Assembly (NCBI GenBank): GCA_003164045.1
Contig: PLRU01000052.1
Location: 19,419 to 52,828 of the forward strand
DNA: 33,410 nt
Direction: 5' to 3'
Source: Candidatus Lustribacter telmatis
GTDB taxonomy: Bacteria; Vulcanimicrobiota; Vulcanimicrobiia; Vulcanimicrobiales; Vulcanimicrobiaceae
Positions 7,740 through 15,524 of this stretch are shown piece by piece. The stretch's first letter is position 1. Each line of letters starts with the position of its first letter. Below the pieces are notes generated by a model. It was not told the DNA's origin and searched no databases. It saw nothing but the letters and a program-made list of their open reading frames with translations. The position numbers and the translations under genes are program-made.

Positions 7740-8684
7740 CTACCGCCTGTATTGGGTGTAGATCAGTTCTTGCGCGGGATACGGCGCATCGATGACCTTG
7801 TAGTGCGCCACGATGTCGATCGAAGGCTGCACGATCTGCGGCGTCAGGACTTCCGCGAAACGCGCCCGGACAACTTGGCGCGCCACTTGTGGATCGAGCT
7901 TGATATACTTGACGAGGATCGGCAGCGATTGCGCCGGATTGCGATTCGCCCAGAGCGCGGTCTCCCGCATTGCCGCCGCGAAGCGCCGGACGAGATCCGG
8001 ATGCGCATCGGCCCAGGCCGTCGTAGCGAACCAGCCGGCGATCATGAAGCCGTCGCCGATCGCATCGTAGGCATTGGCAAAGACGCGGCAGGTCGCGCGC
8101 GCCTCGCTGATCTGCGGTTCCGGCATCATTCCGGCATCGATGCGGTTCTTCTCGATCGCCACGGCCATCTCGTCGGCCGGCATTTCGACGAAACGCAGCG
8201 ATGAGGCATCGCCGCCGTTCTGATCCACCCAGGCCAGCGGCGCAAACTGCGCGATGTTCTTGAGCGCGTTCGCGCCGATCGTCTTGCCGTTGAGATCGCG
8301 CGCGGTGCGCATCGGCGAGTCCTTGCGCACCATCAACACGGACGTCGGCGCGCTGCTTGCGTAGATCGACGCGGGCGCAACGAACGTGAACGGCAAGCCG
8401 CGCTTATGCGCCGCGGCGATCGAAATCGTATTTGAAAACCCGATATCGAGCGCGCCGCCGGCCACCGCCGCCGCGATCGCGGGTCCACTCTGCTGTGTGT
8501 CGAGGTGGACGTTGAGTCCGGCTTTCGCGAAAAAGCCCATATCGATGCCGTAGAACGCCTCCGAACCCGCATCGGAGGGGAGCGTGGCGACGCGCAGCAC
8601 CGCCGGCTCTTGCGCGATCGCCGGCGTTCCGGCCGCAAGCGCGCTCGCCGCCAGAGCGATGAGCGCTTCCCTTCGCCGAATCAT
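7740..8684 (-). CDS. ABC transporter substrate-binding protein, NMT1/TauA-like (SBP 3)
   Basis: A 314-residue periplasmic binding protein of the same paralog group as SBPs 1 and 2. Signal peptide about residues 1-24 (MIRRREALIALAAS..., ending AIA-Q) with an Arg-rich start. Group marks: FYGIDMGFFAKAGLNVHL, GGALDIGFSN, ARDLNGKTIGANAL, WVDQNGGDASSL, VAIEKNRIDAGMMPEP, AGWFATTAWADAHPDLVRRF, and a modified C-terminus AQELIYTQYRR where siblings have LIW. Its ATG overlaps the TGA of the upstream Rieske oxygenase gene (ATGA, 4 bp), which strongly implies co-translation. The likely ligand is therefore the oxygenase's substrate or a precursor, perhaps an aromatic acid (inference). No ATPase or permease lies in this unit. 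Confidence 0.9.
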   Translation of the reverse strand: MIRRREALIALAASALAAGTPAIAQEPAVLRVATLPSDAGSEAFYGIDMGFFAKAGLNVHLDTQQSGPAIAAAVAGGALDIGFSNTISIAAAHKRGLPFTFVAPASIYASSAPTSVLMVRKDSPMRTARDLNGKTIGANALKNIAQFAPLAWVDQNGGDASSLRFVEMPADEMAVAIEKNRIDAGMMPEPQISEARATCRVFANAYDAIGDGFMIAGWFATTAWADAHPDLVRRFAAAMRETALWANRNPAQSLPILVKYIKLDPQVARQVVRARFAEVLTPQIVQPSIDIVAHYKVIDAPYPAQELIYTQYRR

Positions 8685-9943
8685 CGCACTGCGGCGATGA
8701 GAATTTCGCTCGCCCCCTGCGCGACTGCGACGTCGCGTGGAAGCGTAAAGTCGCCCGGCCGCACGCCGTAGGCCTTCGGCTTCCGCGCTTCCGGCGGTTC
8801 GACGCCGGCTCGGAGCGCCTTGGCCGCCGCGAGCAGACGCTTGCGCAAGGCGATGATCGCGCGATCGGAACTCACCAAGTACTCGCGGCTGCGATCGAGA
8901 CGCGGGCCGCCGCCTTGATCTTGGCTAACCGCGAGGTCTTGGGCGACGATCGAGCGGATCCCGGTGAACGTCTCGGTCCGTTGGCGATCGCGATCGATAT
9001 TGTAGTCGTTGGCGGCATTCTCCACCATCGAGAACGTGCCGGGGACCATTTCCGGGACCGTCACGCCGCCATCGAACATCGCGCGCTCGGCCTCAGTGAG
9101 GGCGCGTTCCGGATGCGCGAAATAGCGGAACAGTATCGACGTTTCGTCGTCGACGGGGACGCGGATTTGAGCGAGGATCGGGTTACCCGGAATCGCCGCG
9201 ATCAGCGTCGCGTACGGCATGAGATACTGATTGACGCGCCAGTGAAACCGATCCGGTCCGGCCGAACGCTGTGCTGAAAACATCAGCCCATAATCGGTCT
9301 CGTCGATGAACCAGCGCGGTGTCTTATCCGCAAACGTATACGGCGTCGAGCGGCTGCCCTCGAGCGGCCGGCTCCCCAATCCGCTGTGAAGAAACGCCAC
9401 GTGACTCGAGTCGATGTCGCCCTCTTGGAATTGCAGCCAGTTGCCGCGGGCAACGATCTTCGTGACGTGCCGCCCGGCCGGATCCGATCCGAACGACTCG
9501 ATCGCCGGAAATTCCGGTTTCATCGCAGCCGGTCCGAGGTAGGCGAAAATGAGGCCGCCGCGTTCGAGCGTCGGATAGGCGCGCGTTTGCACGCGATCCT
9601 TGAGCGTAACGCCTTCCGGACAGTTAGGCAGATCCGTGCACTCCCCGGTCACGTCGAATTTCCAGCCGTGATAGACACAGCGCAATCCGTTTTCTTCGTT
9701 ACGGCCCCAGAAGAGGTTTGCGCGCCGGTGCGGACAGTACGCGTCGAGTAATCCCACCCGGCCGTCGCTCGCGCGGAATGCGACGAGCTTCTCGCCGAGC
9801 ACGTCGGCGCGTACCGGCGGCCCGTCGGCTGCCGGGAGTTCCGATGCCAACATCACCGGTGTCCAAAAGCGCCGGAACAGATCGCCCATCGGCGTCCCCG
9901 CTCCGACCCGGGTGAGGAATTCGTTCTCTTCTTCAGTCAGCAT
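8681..9943 (-). CDS. Rieske non-heme iron oxygenase, alpha subunit
   Basis: A 420-residue ring-hydroxylating-type oxygenase, related in wording to phthalate 4,5-dioxygenase and vanillate demethylase oxygenases. The Rieske [2Fe-2S] site is complete: C70-P-H72 and C89-V-Y-H92. The catalytic mononuclear iron site shows D178-S-S-H181-V-A-F-L-H186, where D178 is the usual bridging Asp, and the late block ENAANDYNIDRDRQ typical of the phthalate branch. The true start is the ATG at 9943; the frame stays open to 11113 but that extension is antisense to the LivJ-type gene at 9983. No reductase or ferredoxin gene lies in the window, so electrons must come from elsewhere. It acts in the cytoplasm on an aromatic or N/O-methylated substrate, not identifiable here. 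It is coupled to SBP 3 and divergent from the SBP at 9983. Confidence 0.93.
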   Translation of the reverse strand: MLTEEENEFLTRVGAGTPMGDLFRRFWTPVMLASELPAADGPPVRADVLGEKLVAFRASDGRVGLLDAYCPHRRANLFWGRNEENGLRCVYHGWKFDVTGECTDLPNCPEGVTLKDRVQTRAYPTLERGGLIFAYLGPAAMKPEFPAIESFGSDPAGRHVTKIVARGNWLQFQEGDIDSSHVAFLHSGLGSRPLEGSRSTPYTFADKTPRWFIDETDYGLMFSAQRSAGPDRFHWRVNQYLMPYATLIAAIPGNPILAQIRVPVDDETSILFRYFAHPERALTEAERAMFDGGVTVPEMVPGTFSMVENAANDYNIDRDRQRTETFTGIRSIVAQDLAVSQDQGGGPRLDRSREYLVSSDRAIIALRKRLLAAAKALRAGVEPPEARKPKAYGVRPGDFTLPRDVAVAQGASEILIAAVR

Positions 9944-9982
9944 GTTAGATGTGCCGCGCTCCCGAGCGTAGTAGACCGCCCC

Positions 9983-11170
9983 ATGAATCGACGTTTTGGA
10001 GCGCTCGCGCTTGCAGCCCTCTCCTTCGCGGCGGCCGGGCTTGCAATCGGCACGGCGCGCGCCGATGCGCCGCCGCTCAAGATCGGCTTCATCACGAGCT
10101 ACTCGGGATCGACTGCCGCAGCGTCGCGCGTCGCCGACGCGGCAATCCGGGCTTTCATCGCACAGCACGGCGACACGGTCGCCGGGCGCAAAGTTGAGAT
10201 CATTCGGCGCGACGACACCGGCCCGCAGCCCGAAGTCGCACGCCGCCAGGCCCAAGAGCTCGTGGTCGGCGACAAGGTTGACTTCCTCGCGGGGATCATC
10301 TACTCGCCCAACGCCGTTGCCGTCGGGGCAGTATCGGCGCAATCCAAAACGCCGTTCCTCGTCATGAACGCAACGCAATCGAAGCTCACCCACGCCGATC
10401 CGTACATGGCGCGATTTAGCTTGACGCTGCCGCAGCTCGCCGGTCCGATGGCCAAGTGGGCGCTTCAAAACGGGCTCAAATCGGCGTTCGTGATCTATCT
10501 CGATTACGCGCCCGGCATCGATGCAGGCGCCGGCTTCACCCAAGAGTACACCGCCGAGGGCGGTAAGATCGCGGGCGAGGTCAAAGTGCCGCTGCAAAAT
10601 CCCGACTTCTCCGCCTACGTGCAGCGGATCAAGGACGCGAAGCCGCAAGCGGTATTTGCCTTCGTCAATGCCAACGGCGGCGGCGGCCCGTTCCTCAAAG
10701 CATTCTACGACGCGGGCTTGGCGAAAGCCGGCGTGAAAATTCTCGCTACGCCCGACCTGGTACTCGAGAGCTTCCTGCCGACGTACGGCGACATGGCCGA
10801 CGGCATCATCAGCACGGGCAACTACTCGGCCAACCATCAATCGAAGCTCAACGATGCGTTCGTCAGCGCCGTCTTGAAAGAAGACAAGGGCGAAGCGCCG
10901 CCCGACTACAACAGCGTCGCGATCTACGACATCATGCACGCCATCTATAACGTCACCGAAGCGCAAAAAGGCAATCTCGATCCCGATCGCACGATGCAGC
11001 TGCTGCGCGGCATGTCCTTCGAAAGCCCGCGCGGGCCGCTCGAGATCGGCAAAGAGTCGCGCGACATCGTGCAGACCGTCTACATCCGGCGCACCGAAAA
11101 GCGCAACGGCCAATACGTGAACGTCGAGATCGCGTCATACCCGCGTTCGGTGGACCCACTCGACAAATAA
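9983..11170 (+). CDS. ABC transporter substrate-binding protein, LivJ/branched-chain type
   Basis: A 395-residue type I periplasmic binding protein, second of two in the window. Signal peptide about residues 1-27 (MNRRFGALALAALSFAAAG..., ending ARA-D). Family marks: LKIGFITSYSGS at the first strand, VAGRKVEIIRRDDTGPQPEVARRQAQELV, DFLAGIIYSPNAVAV, FVIYLDYAPGIDAGAGF at the second domain, and PDYNSVAIYDIMHAIYNV. The wording is closer to aromatic-acid and amide binders than to classical LivJ. It is divergent from the Rieske oxygenase gene with only 39 bp between start codons, so the two promoters must share or overlap coding sequence and may be co-regulated. This supports an aromatic or related ligand (inference). 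No livHMGF genes follow. Confidence 0.9.
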   Translation: MNRRFGALALAALSFAAAGLAIGTARADAPPLKIGFITSYSGSTAAASRVADAAIRAFIAQHGDTVAGRKVEIIRRDDTGPQPEVARRQAQELVVGDKVDFLAGIIYSPNAVAVGAVSAQSKTPFLVMNATQSKLTHADPYMARFSLTLPQLAGPMAKWALQNGLKSAFVIYLDYAPGIDAGAGFTQEYTAEGGKIAGEVKVPLQNPDFSAYVQRIKDAKPQAVFAFVNANGGGGPFLKAFYDAGLAKAGVKILATPDLVLESFLPTYGDMADGIISTGNYSANHQSKLNDAFVSAVLKEDKGEAPPDYNSVAIYDIMHAIYNVTEAQKGNLDPDRTMQLLRGMSFESPRGPLEIGKESRDIVQTVYIRRTEKRNGQYVNVEIASYPRSVDPLDK

Positions 11171-11181
11171 ACTGAGTTATA

Positions 11182-12615
11182 TCAAGTAGCGGAGCGCGCG
11201 GCGATCATGTCGCGCACGGCGCCGATGACGGCGTCGAAGGCCGGCCGGCGGTATGCATAGAGGTCGCCCGCCGGCGGATACACGGCCATAGTGGCGTTGG
11301 CCTCGAATACGACGACGTTGCCCGCCGCATCGATTCCGAAATCGATGCCGCCATAATCGAGATCGAGCATGCGCGCGATTTCTTCGAGTGCGGCCATTGC
11401 GGGCACGCCGAGTATGCCGCGCATGCCGGCGAGGAACCGCCCTTCTTCCGCGCGATGATCGCTTCGTTCGGCCATATCGGCCGAGAAGTAATGCACTTTC
11501 CAAGCGTTTGAAATCGCAAGGTGCACGGGGTAGACGCGGCCGTCGATGAAGAGGACGCGATACTTTCGCACGCAGCCGTCCGCATCGCGCGTATCGACGA
11601 ACTCAATCGCGAACAACTCGTCACCGGGCACGCGCGCGAGCGCATCGGCGAGCGCATCCGGTTCGTCCGCGCGTTCGAAATGGCGCCCCGCTTGATACCC
11701 CGGCGCGCGTACCATCAAGGGAAACTTCCAACCGCGCTCCGTCATGTTTGCAGCCGTAATCGCATTTCGAGCAAAGCGCTCGGTGCGCGGCACAACGACG
11801 CCGGGAATCTGCCCCAGACGTTCGGCCGTCTCGTCGCGCGCCGTCGCCAGCACGCGTTCCGGAGCGTTGATGACCCGCGCTCGCGTGACGTCGAGCAACG
11901 GCCGCGCGCGCTCGAGTGACTTTCGGCAGCGGTCGGCATCGCCGATGCCGTTAAACACGACGTCGTGCGCCGGCAGGGTCATACCGCTGCGGAACCCTTC
12001 CGGCACGAACATCGTCGTCTGCATGATGCGGTCATCGAGAAAGGGGTGCGTGACGATGTCTCCGCCGCGCGCCGAGACGAGCAGCAGCACGCGCAGCGGT
12101 GTAGCCGTGCCGGTGTACGGCAGCGTCCACGCGGCGCGCTTCTCGAACGCGCGCTCCAATTGCCGCTCGGCGCGCAACGGGTCACCGATCCGTTCGTACA
12201 GCAACGCGAGACCGTGATGCGCCGCGAAGAAGTCCGGATCGAGCCCCAGGGCCGCGATGAACTGGGCTTCGGCGCTCGCGACTTCGCCCTGCTCGAGCAA
12301 CGCTTGACCGAGGTTTACGTGCGCGATCGTTGCGATCGGATGGTGGGTAAGGGCTTGCGTGAACAATGCGCGCGCGTTCGCCGTGTCGCCGCGCTGACTC
12401 ACCATCAAGCCAAGATTGGTCAGCGCGCCGAGATGCCGCGGATCGTACTGCAATACCGAGAGATAGGCCTGCGATGCGGCTTCGTCCCAGCCGAGGTCTT
12501 CGAGGCAGCATGCGCGTTCGAAGAGCACCTCGATCGCCTGTGGAGATTGCTCCAACCGCCGTTCGATCTCGGCGAGGTGTCCATCATCGCTATAGTGCCG
12601 GGAAGCAATCCGCAT
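11182..12615 (-). CDS. TPR-ATP-grasp fusion protein
   Basis: A 477-residue two-part protein. Residues about 25-160 are tetratricopeptide repeats: successive helices with the usual A/G/L spacing, for example YDPRHLGALTNLGLMVSQRGD and AHVNLGQALLEQGEVASAEAQF. Residues about 172-475 look like an ATP-grasp ligase: RVLLLVS strand at the start, MVRAPGYQAGRHF where the ATP-binding lysine strand is expected (an Arg instead of Lys), ELFAIEFVDT, and the metal-binding DFGIDAAGNVVVFEAN with E438 and N440. Such enzymes join a carboxylate to an amine or thiol using ATP. No precursor peptide or partner enzyme is recognisable nearby. It is divergent from the tandem SBPs and convergent with the LivJ-type SBP at 9983. 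No signal peptide. Substrate unknown. Confidence 0.85.
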   Translation of the reverse strand: MRIASRHYSDDGHLAEIERRLEQSPQAIEVLFERACCLEDLGWDEAASQAYLSVLQYDPRHLGALTNLGLMVSQRGDTANARALFTQALTHHPIATIAHVNLGQALLEQGEVASAEAQFIAALGLDPDFFAAHHGLALLYERIGDPLRAERQLERAFEKRAAWTLPYTGTATPLRVLLLVSARGGDIVTHPFLDDRIMQTTMFVPEGFRSGMTLPAHDVVFNGIGDADRCRKSLERARPLLDVTRARVINAPERVLATARDETAERLGQIPGVVVPRTERFARNAITAANMTERGWKFPLMVRAPGYQAGRHFERADEPDALADALARVPGDELFAIEFVDTRDADGCVRKYRVLFIDGRVYPVHLAISNAWKVHYFSADMAERSDHRAEEGRFLAGMRGILGVPAMAALEEIARMLDLDYGGIDFGIDAAGNVVVFEANATMAVYPPAGDLYAYRRPAFDAVIGAVRDMIAARSAT

Positions 12616-12652
12616 CCATTGCTACGTTGCCATGCCAGCTATAGGAACGGCT

Positions 12653-12673
12653 GGGAGGTGAGCGCGGCCTCCC
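12653..12673 (+). promoter_or_regulatory. GC-rich inverted repeat in leader of SBP 4
   Basis: GGGAGG at 12653-12658 and CCTCCC at 12668-12673 can form a six-pair hairpin with a 9-nt loop, 18 bp before the GTG at 12691. The left arm contains GGAGGTG, a near-perfect Shine-Dalgarno, so folding could hide a ribosome-binding site. Function is inferred only. Confidence 0.3.
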
Positions 12674-12690
12674 GGCAGGACACCGCTGGC

Positions 12691-13641
12691 GTGAAAGCTT
12701 TCCGACGACTCGCTTTGGCGCTGGTTGCTGCCGCTTTGGCCTTTGGCGCCCCGGCGGCCGGGCGCGCGGCCGATGCTCCGCTCGCCGTGATCAACCTGAT
12801 CAACCTTCCGTCCGACAACGCGGCGGAGGTCTACTATGCACTGGAGCTCGGCTACTTCAAAGATGCCGGCCTCGACGTGCGCATCACGCCGATGACGAAC
12901 AGCGGCGCGGTCATCGCGGCGATCGCCGGCGGCGGCGGCGATATCGGCAACTCCGTGGTTGGATCGGTGGCCGACGCGCGGGGCAAGGGGATTCCGGTGC
13001 TCTTCATTGCGCCGGCCGGACTCGCTGATGCGTCGTCGCCGACGGCGGCTCTCGTGACGGCAAAGGACTCGCCGATCAAGCAGGCCGCCGACCTCACCGG
13101 CAAAACGGTCGCCGTCAGCGGCCTCAACGATCTCGCGTACTTTGCGACGCGTGCATGGATCGATGCACACGGCGGCAATTCTTCCGCCGTGAAGTACCTG
13201 GAACTCCCATTCCCCACGATGGCCGCAGCCGTCACGTCGCACCGCGTCGATGCGGCGTACATCGTCGAGCCGTTTTACGCCGTAAACGAGAGCACACTGC
13301 ACCTCTTGGCGCGCGCATCGGAAGCCGTTTCCATGAAGTATATGGCGACCGGTTGGATCGCAAGCGAGTCATGGCTGCAGACGCATGCCGATCTCGCGCT
13401 GCGCTTCGGGACGGCGATCCATCGCACGGCCCTTTGGGCCAACGCCCATCACAAAGAATCCGCCGCGATTTTGCTGAAGTACATCAAGATCGATCCGGCG
13501 ATCGCGGAGCGGATGAACCGCGTACCGTATGCGGTCGCACTCGAGCCGCGTCTTCTGCAGCCTGCGATCGACGCTGCGGCAAAGTATACGGGTCAAGCTC
13601 CCATTTCCGCTAACTCGCTCATTTGGGCGCCGGCGAAGTAA
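12691..13641 (+). CDS. ABC transporter substrate-binding protein, NMT1/TauA-like (SBP 4)
   Basis: A 316-residue periplasmic binding protein starting at GTG 12691, chosen because it aligns residue for residue with the start of the next gene (VKAFRRLALAL against VNLFRRLTFAL) and gives a proper signal peptide (about 1-26, ending GRA-A). An in-frame GTG at 12658 would add 11 residues. Blocks: EVYYALELGYFKDAGLDVRI, GGGGDIGNSVVGS, DLTGKTVAVSGLNDL, ARAWIDAHGGNSSAVKYLELPF type text, HRVDAAYIVEPFY, TGWIASESWLQ and ANSLIWAPAK. It is 18 bp upstream of a close paralog of identical length. No translocator genes are adjacent. The ligand is unknown; the very similar pair probably bind related compounds. Confidence 0.92.
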   Translation: MKAFRRLALALVAAALAFGAPAAGRAADAPLAVINLINLPSDNAAEVYYALELGYFKDAGLDVRITPMTNSGAVIAAIAGGGGDIGNSVVGSVADARGKGIPVLFIAPAGLADASSPTAALVTAKDSPIKQAADLTGKTVAVSGLNDLAYFATRAWIDAHGGNSSAVKYLELPFPTMAAAVTSHRVDAAYIVEPFYAVNESTLHLLARASEAVSMKYMATGWIASESWLQTHADLALRFGTAIHRTALWANAHHKESAAILLKYIKIDPAIAERMNRVPYAVALEPRLLQPAIDAAAKYTGQAPISANSLIWAPAK

Positions 13642-13659
13642 CCGCAAAGGATTCTCAAC

Positions 13660-14610
13660 GTGAACCTATTCCGACGTCTTACGTTCGCATTGCTGGCGAC
13701 GGTGCTCGCCTTCGGCGTCACGCCGGCGAGCCGGGCGGCGGACGCTCCACTCGCGGTCATCAACCTGATCAACCTGCCGGCGGATAATTCGGCCGAAGTC
13801 TACTACGCGCAAGAGCTCGGCTTCTTCAAAGACGTCGGCCTCGACGTGCGCATCACGCCGATGACGAACAGCGGCGCGATTATCGCTGCGCTTGCGGGCG
13901 GCGGCGGCGACATCGGCAATGCGGTCGTTGGTTCGGTGGCCGATGCGCGCGGCAAAGGCATTCCGATCCTCTATATCGCTCCGGCCGGACTCTACGACGC
14001 GAAATCGCCCACCGCAGCACTCTCCGTGCTCAAGGATTCACCGATACACAAGGCCGCCGACCTCACCGGAAAAGTCGTCGCCGTCAGCGGACTCAACGAC
14101 CTGACGTACTTCGCAACGCGGGCGTGGATCGATAAACACGGCGGCAACTCGGCCGCCGTGAAGTACATCGAATTGCCGTTCCCGGCGATGGCCGCCGCCG
14201 TGCTGCAAAAGCGCGTCGATGCCGCCTACATCATCGAGCCGTTCTTTACCGCCGCTTCCGGCGACTTGCGCATCTTGGCCCGCGCGGCCGAGAGCGTCGC
14301 GCCGCGGTACCAAGCTACCGGCTGGATTGCAAACGAATCGTGGCTCGCCTCGCACGCCGATCTCGCGTTGAAATTCGCGGCGGCGATCCACCGCACGGCT
14401 ATTTGGGCCAACGCGCATCAAAAAGAATCCGCTTTGATTCTCGTCAAATACCTCAAGCTCGACCCGGCAATCGTGGAGAAAATGAAGCGCGTTCCGTACG
14501 CCGTGACGCTCGAAACGCGCTTAGTGCAACCACCGATCGATACGGCCGCGAAGTACACGGGTCAAGCGCCGGTTGCGGCCAACAGCCTGCTCTGGGCGCC
14601 GGGAAAATAG
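13660..14610 (+). CDS. ABC transporter substrate-binding protein, NMT1/TauA-like (SBP 5)
   Basis: A 316-residue tandem paralog of SBP 4. It starts at GTG 13660 with AAAGGA nearby as ribosome-binding site, 18 bp after the previous stop, so the two are surely one transcript. Signal peptide about 1-26 (ending SRA-A). All group blocks are kept: AQELGFFKDVGLDVRI, GGGGDIGNAVVGS, DLTGKVVAVSGLNDL, WIDKHGGNSAAVKYIELPF, KRVDAAYIIEPFF, TGWIANESWLAS and ANSLLWAPGK. Substitutions relative to SBP 4 lie partly in the hinge-facing segments near residues 115-120 and 205-215, where ligand contacts are usual in this fold, suggesting altered specificity (inference). It converges on the outer-membrane barrel gene with a 4-bp gap. 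Confidence 0.92.
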   Translation: MNLFRRLTFALLATVLAFGVTPASRAADAPLAVINLINLPADNSAEVYYAQELGFFKDVGLDVRITPMTNSGAIIAALAGGGGDIGNAVVGSVADARGKGIPILYIAPAGLYDAKSPTAALSVLKDSPIHKAADLTGKVVAVSGLNDLTYFATRAWIDKHGGNSAAVKYIELPFPAMAAAVLQKRVDAAYIIEPFFTAASGDLRILARAAESVAPRYQATGWIANESWLASHADLALKFAAAIHRTAIWANAHQKESALILVKYLKLDPAIVEKMKRVPYAVTLETRLVQPPIDTAAKYTGQAPVAANSLLWAPGK

Positions 14611-14614
14611 GCGC

Positions 14615-15445
14615 CTAGAACTTCAACCCGACGCCCAAGAACAACGCGTTGTGCGTCGCGTCCGACGGCGCGGCCGACGTGATGTCCGCGCGGTCGCCGA
14701 CGTCGGAGAGGTCCAAGTAGAGCGGCGTTTTCGGAATGCTGAACGTCGCGCCGAGCCGGTAGGTGTAGACGCGATACGAGACGGTGAACGGGTAGCCCGA
14801 GAAGCCGCCGAGCGCGGCCGTCGCCGGCGCCGTATACTTCCCACCGGCGTTAAAGAACAGCCAGAAGTTTCCGTAGAGCGAAAAGGCACGGTCGACGTCG
14901 GGCAGTTTGTCGATGCCGAAGCCGAGACCGCCCTCGCTCGGGTAGCCCGGCGCATTCGTGCCGCGGAACAGGTAGCCGACGCCGACATAATAGCGTTCGA
15001 CCGGAGCGATCTTCGTGCTGAAGCCGATTTGCGTCGTCGTGTCCGAGGCGTTGAACGCGTTGACGTAGTTTACCGGACCGGGGGTAAACACGCGGTTGTA
15101 GGTTTGAAAGCCGATCGGCGTCACGCAGCCCGGGTCGCCCGGCGTACACGCGAACGTAATGCCGTTTGCCGTTGTACCCAACGCCTGGTGCGAATAGTTG
15201 TAGGAGCGGAAGTCGATTTGCGCCACCCAATTGTGGCCGAGCACCGGCACCTCCGCCGCCGCGCGAATGCCGAAAGCGCCCGTCGACGTCCCAGGAGCGA
15301 GCTCGTTGTACGTTTTGCCCGACACGGCGCCGTCGATATTGAGGAAGTGCTCCGGCGCCGCCGGCGTGGGCGAATCGTCGGCAACGGCGGCTAACGGTGC
15401 GGCCGCCAGCAGCAATCCCAGGCAAAAAAACGCGATCTTATACAT
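14615..15445 (-). CDS. Outer-membrane beta-barrel protein (putative)
   Basis: A 276-residue secreted protein with a clear signal peptide (1-22, MYKIAFFCLGLLLAAAP..., cleavage after AVA). The mature part has many alternating, aromatic-rich strands with short turns (for example NWVAQIDFRSYNY, RYYVGVGYLFRG, FSLYGNFWLFFNAGG, YRVYTYRLGATF) and ends FLGVGLKF, the terminal aromatic strand recognised by the outer-membrane assembly machinery. A Cys pair in the segment CTPGDPGC (near residue 100) could close an extracellular loop. I chose the ATG at 15445 because AGGAGA precedes it. It is divergent from the dioxygenase operon by 79 bp and could supply an outer-membrane path for its substrates (inference). 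The specific family is not recognised. Confidence 0.75.
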   Translation of the reverse strand: MYKIAFFCLGLLLAAAPLAAVADDSPTPAAPEHFLNIDGAVSGKTYNELAPGTSTGAFGIRAAAEVPVLGHNWVAQIDFRSYNYSHQALGTTANGITFACTPGDPGCVTPIGFQTYNRVFTPGPVNYVNAFNASDTTTQIGFSTKIAPVERYYVGVGYLFRGTNAPGYPSEGGLGFGIDKLPDVDRAFSLYGNFWLFFNAGGKYTAPATAALGGFSGYPFTVSYRVYTYRLGATFSIPKTPLYLDLSDVGDRADITSAAPSDATHNALFLGVGLKF

Positions 15446-15486
15446 CGACGGTCTCCTAAACAAGCGTCTAGTTGCCTTCGCTACCG

Positions 15487-15504
15487 AGCCGGAACCCCCC
15501 GGCT
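15487..15504. promoter_or_regulatory. Inverted repeat in divergent barrel/dioxygenase promoter region
   Basis: AGCCGG and CCGGCT flank a 6-nt spacer in the 79-bp gap between the divergent starts at 15445 (-) and 15525 (+). It sits 20 bp upstream of the dioxygenase start, a plausible operator position for the eight-gene unit. GC-rich chance pairing is possible. Confidence 0.3.
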
Positions 15505-15524
15505 GACCGCCTAAGAAGGCCGCG

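Larger units (their letters stand above)
12691..14610 (+). repeat. Tandem gene duplication of two SBP genes
   Basis: The two genes are each 951 bp including stop, start with GTG, and have proteins that match through their whole length without gaps, by eye at roughly three quarters of positions. Differences concentrate in a few segments, for example the stretch after the EPF motif (YAVNESTLHLL against FTAASGDLRIL). This indicates in-place duplication followed by divergence rather than separate acquisition. Confidence 0.85.

Noticed and set aside
9944..11113. A long upstream extension of the Rieske oxygenase frame (total about 810 residues)
   Set aside because: It is antisense to the well-supported LivJ-type SBP gene at 9983-11170 and has Arg/Glu-rich, non-family composition. 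The oxygenase domain begins at the ATG at 9943.
11965..12690. Upstream extension of SBP 4 to 558 residues
   Set aside because: The extra region is antisense to the TPR/ATP-grasp gene, and the signal peptide begins at GTG 12691, in line with its paralog.
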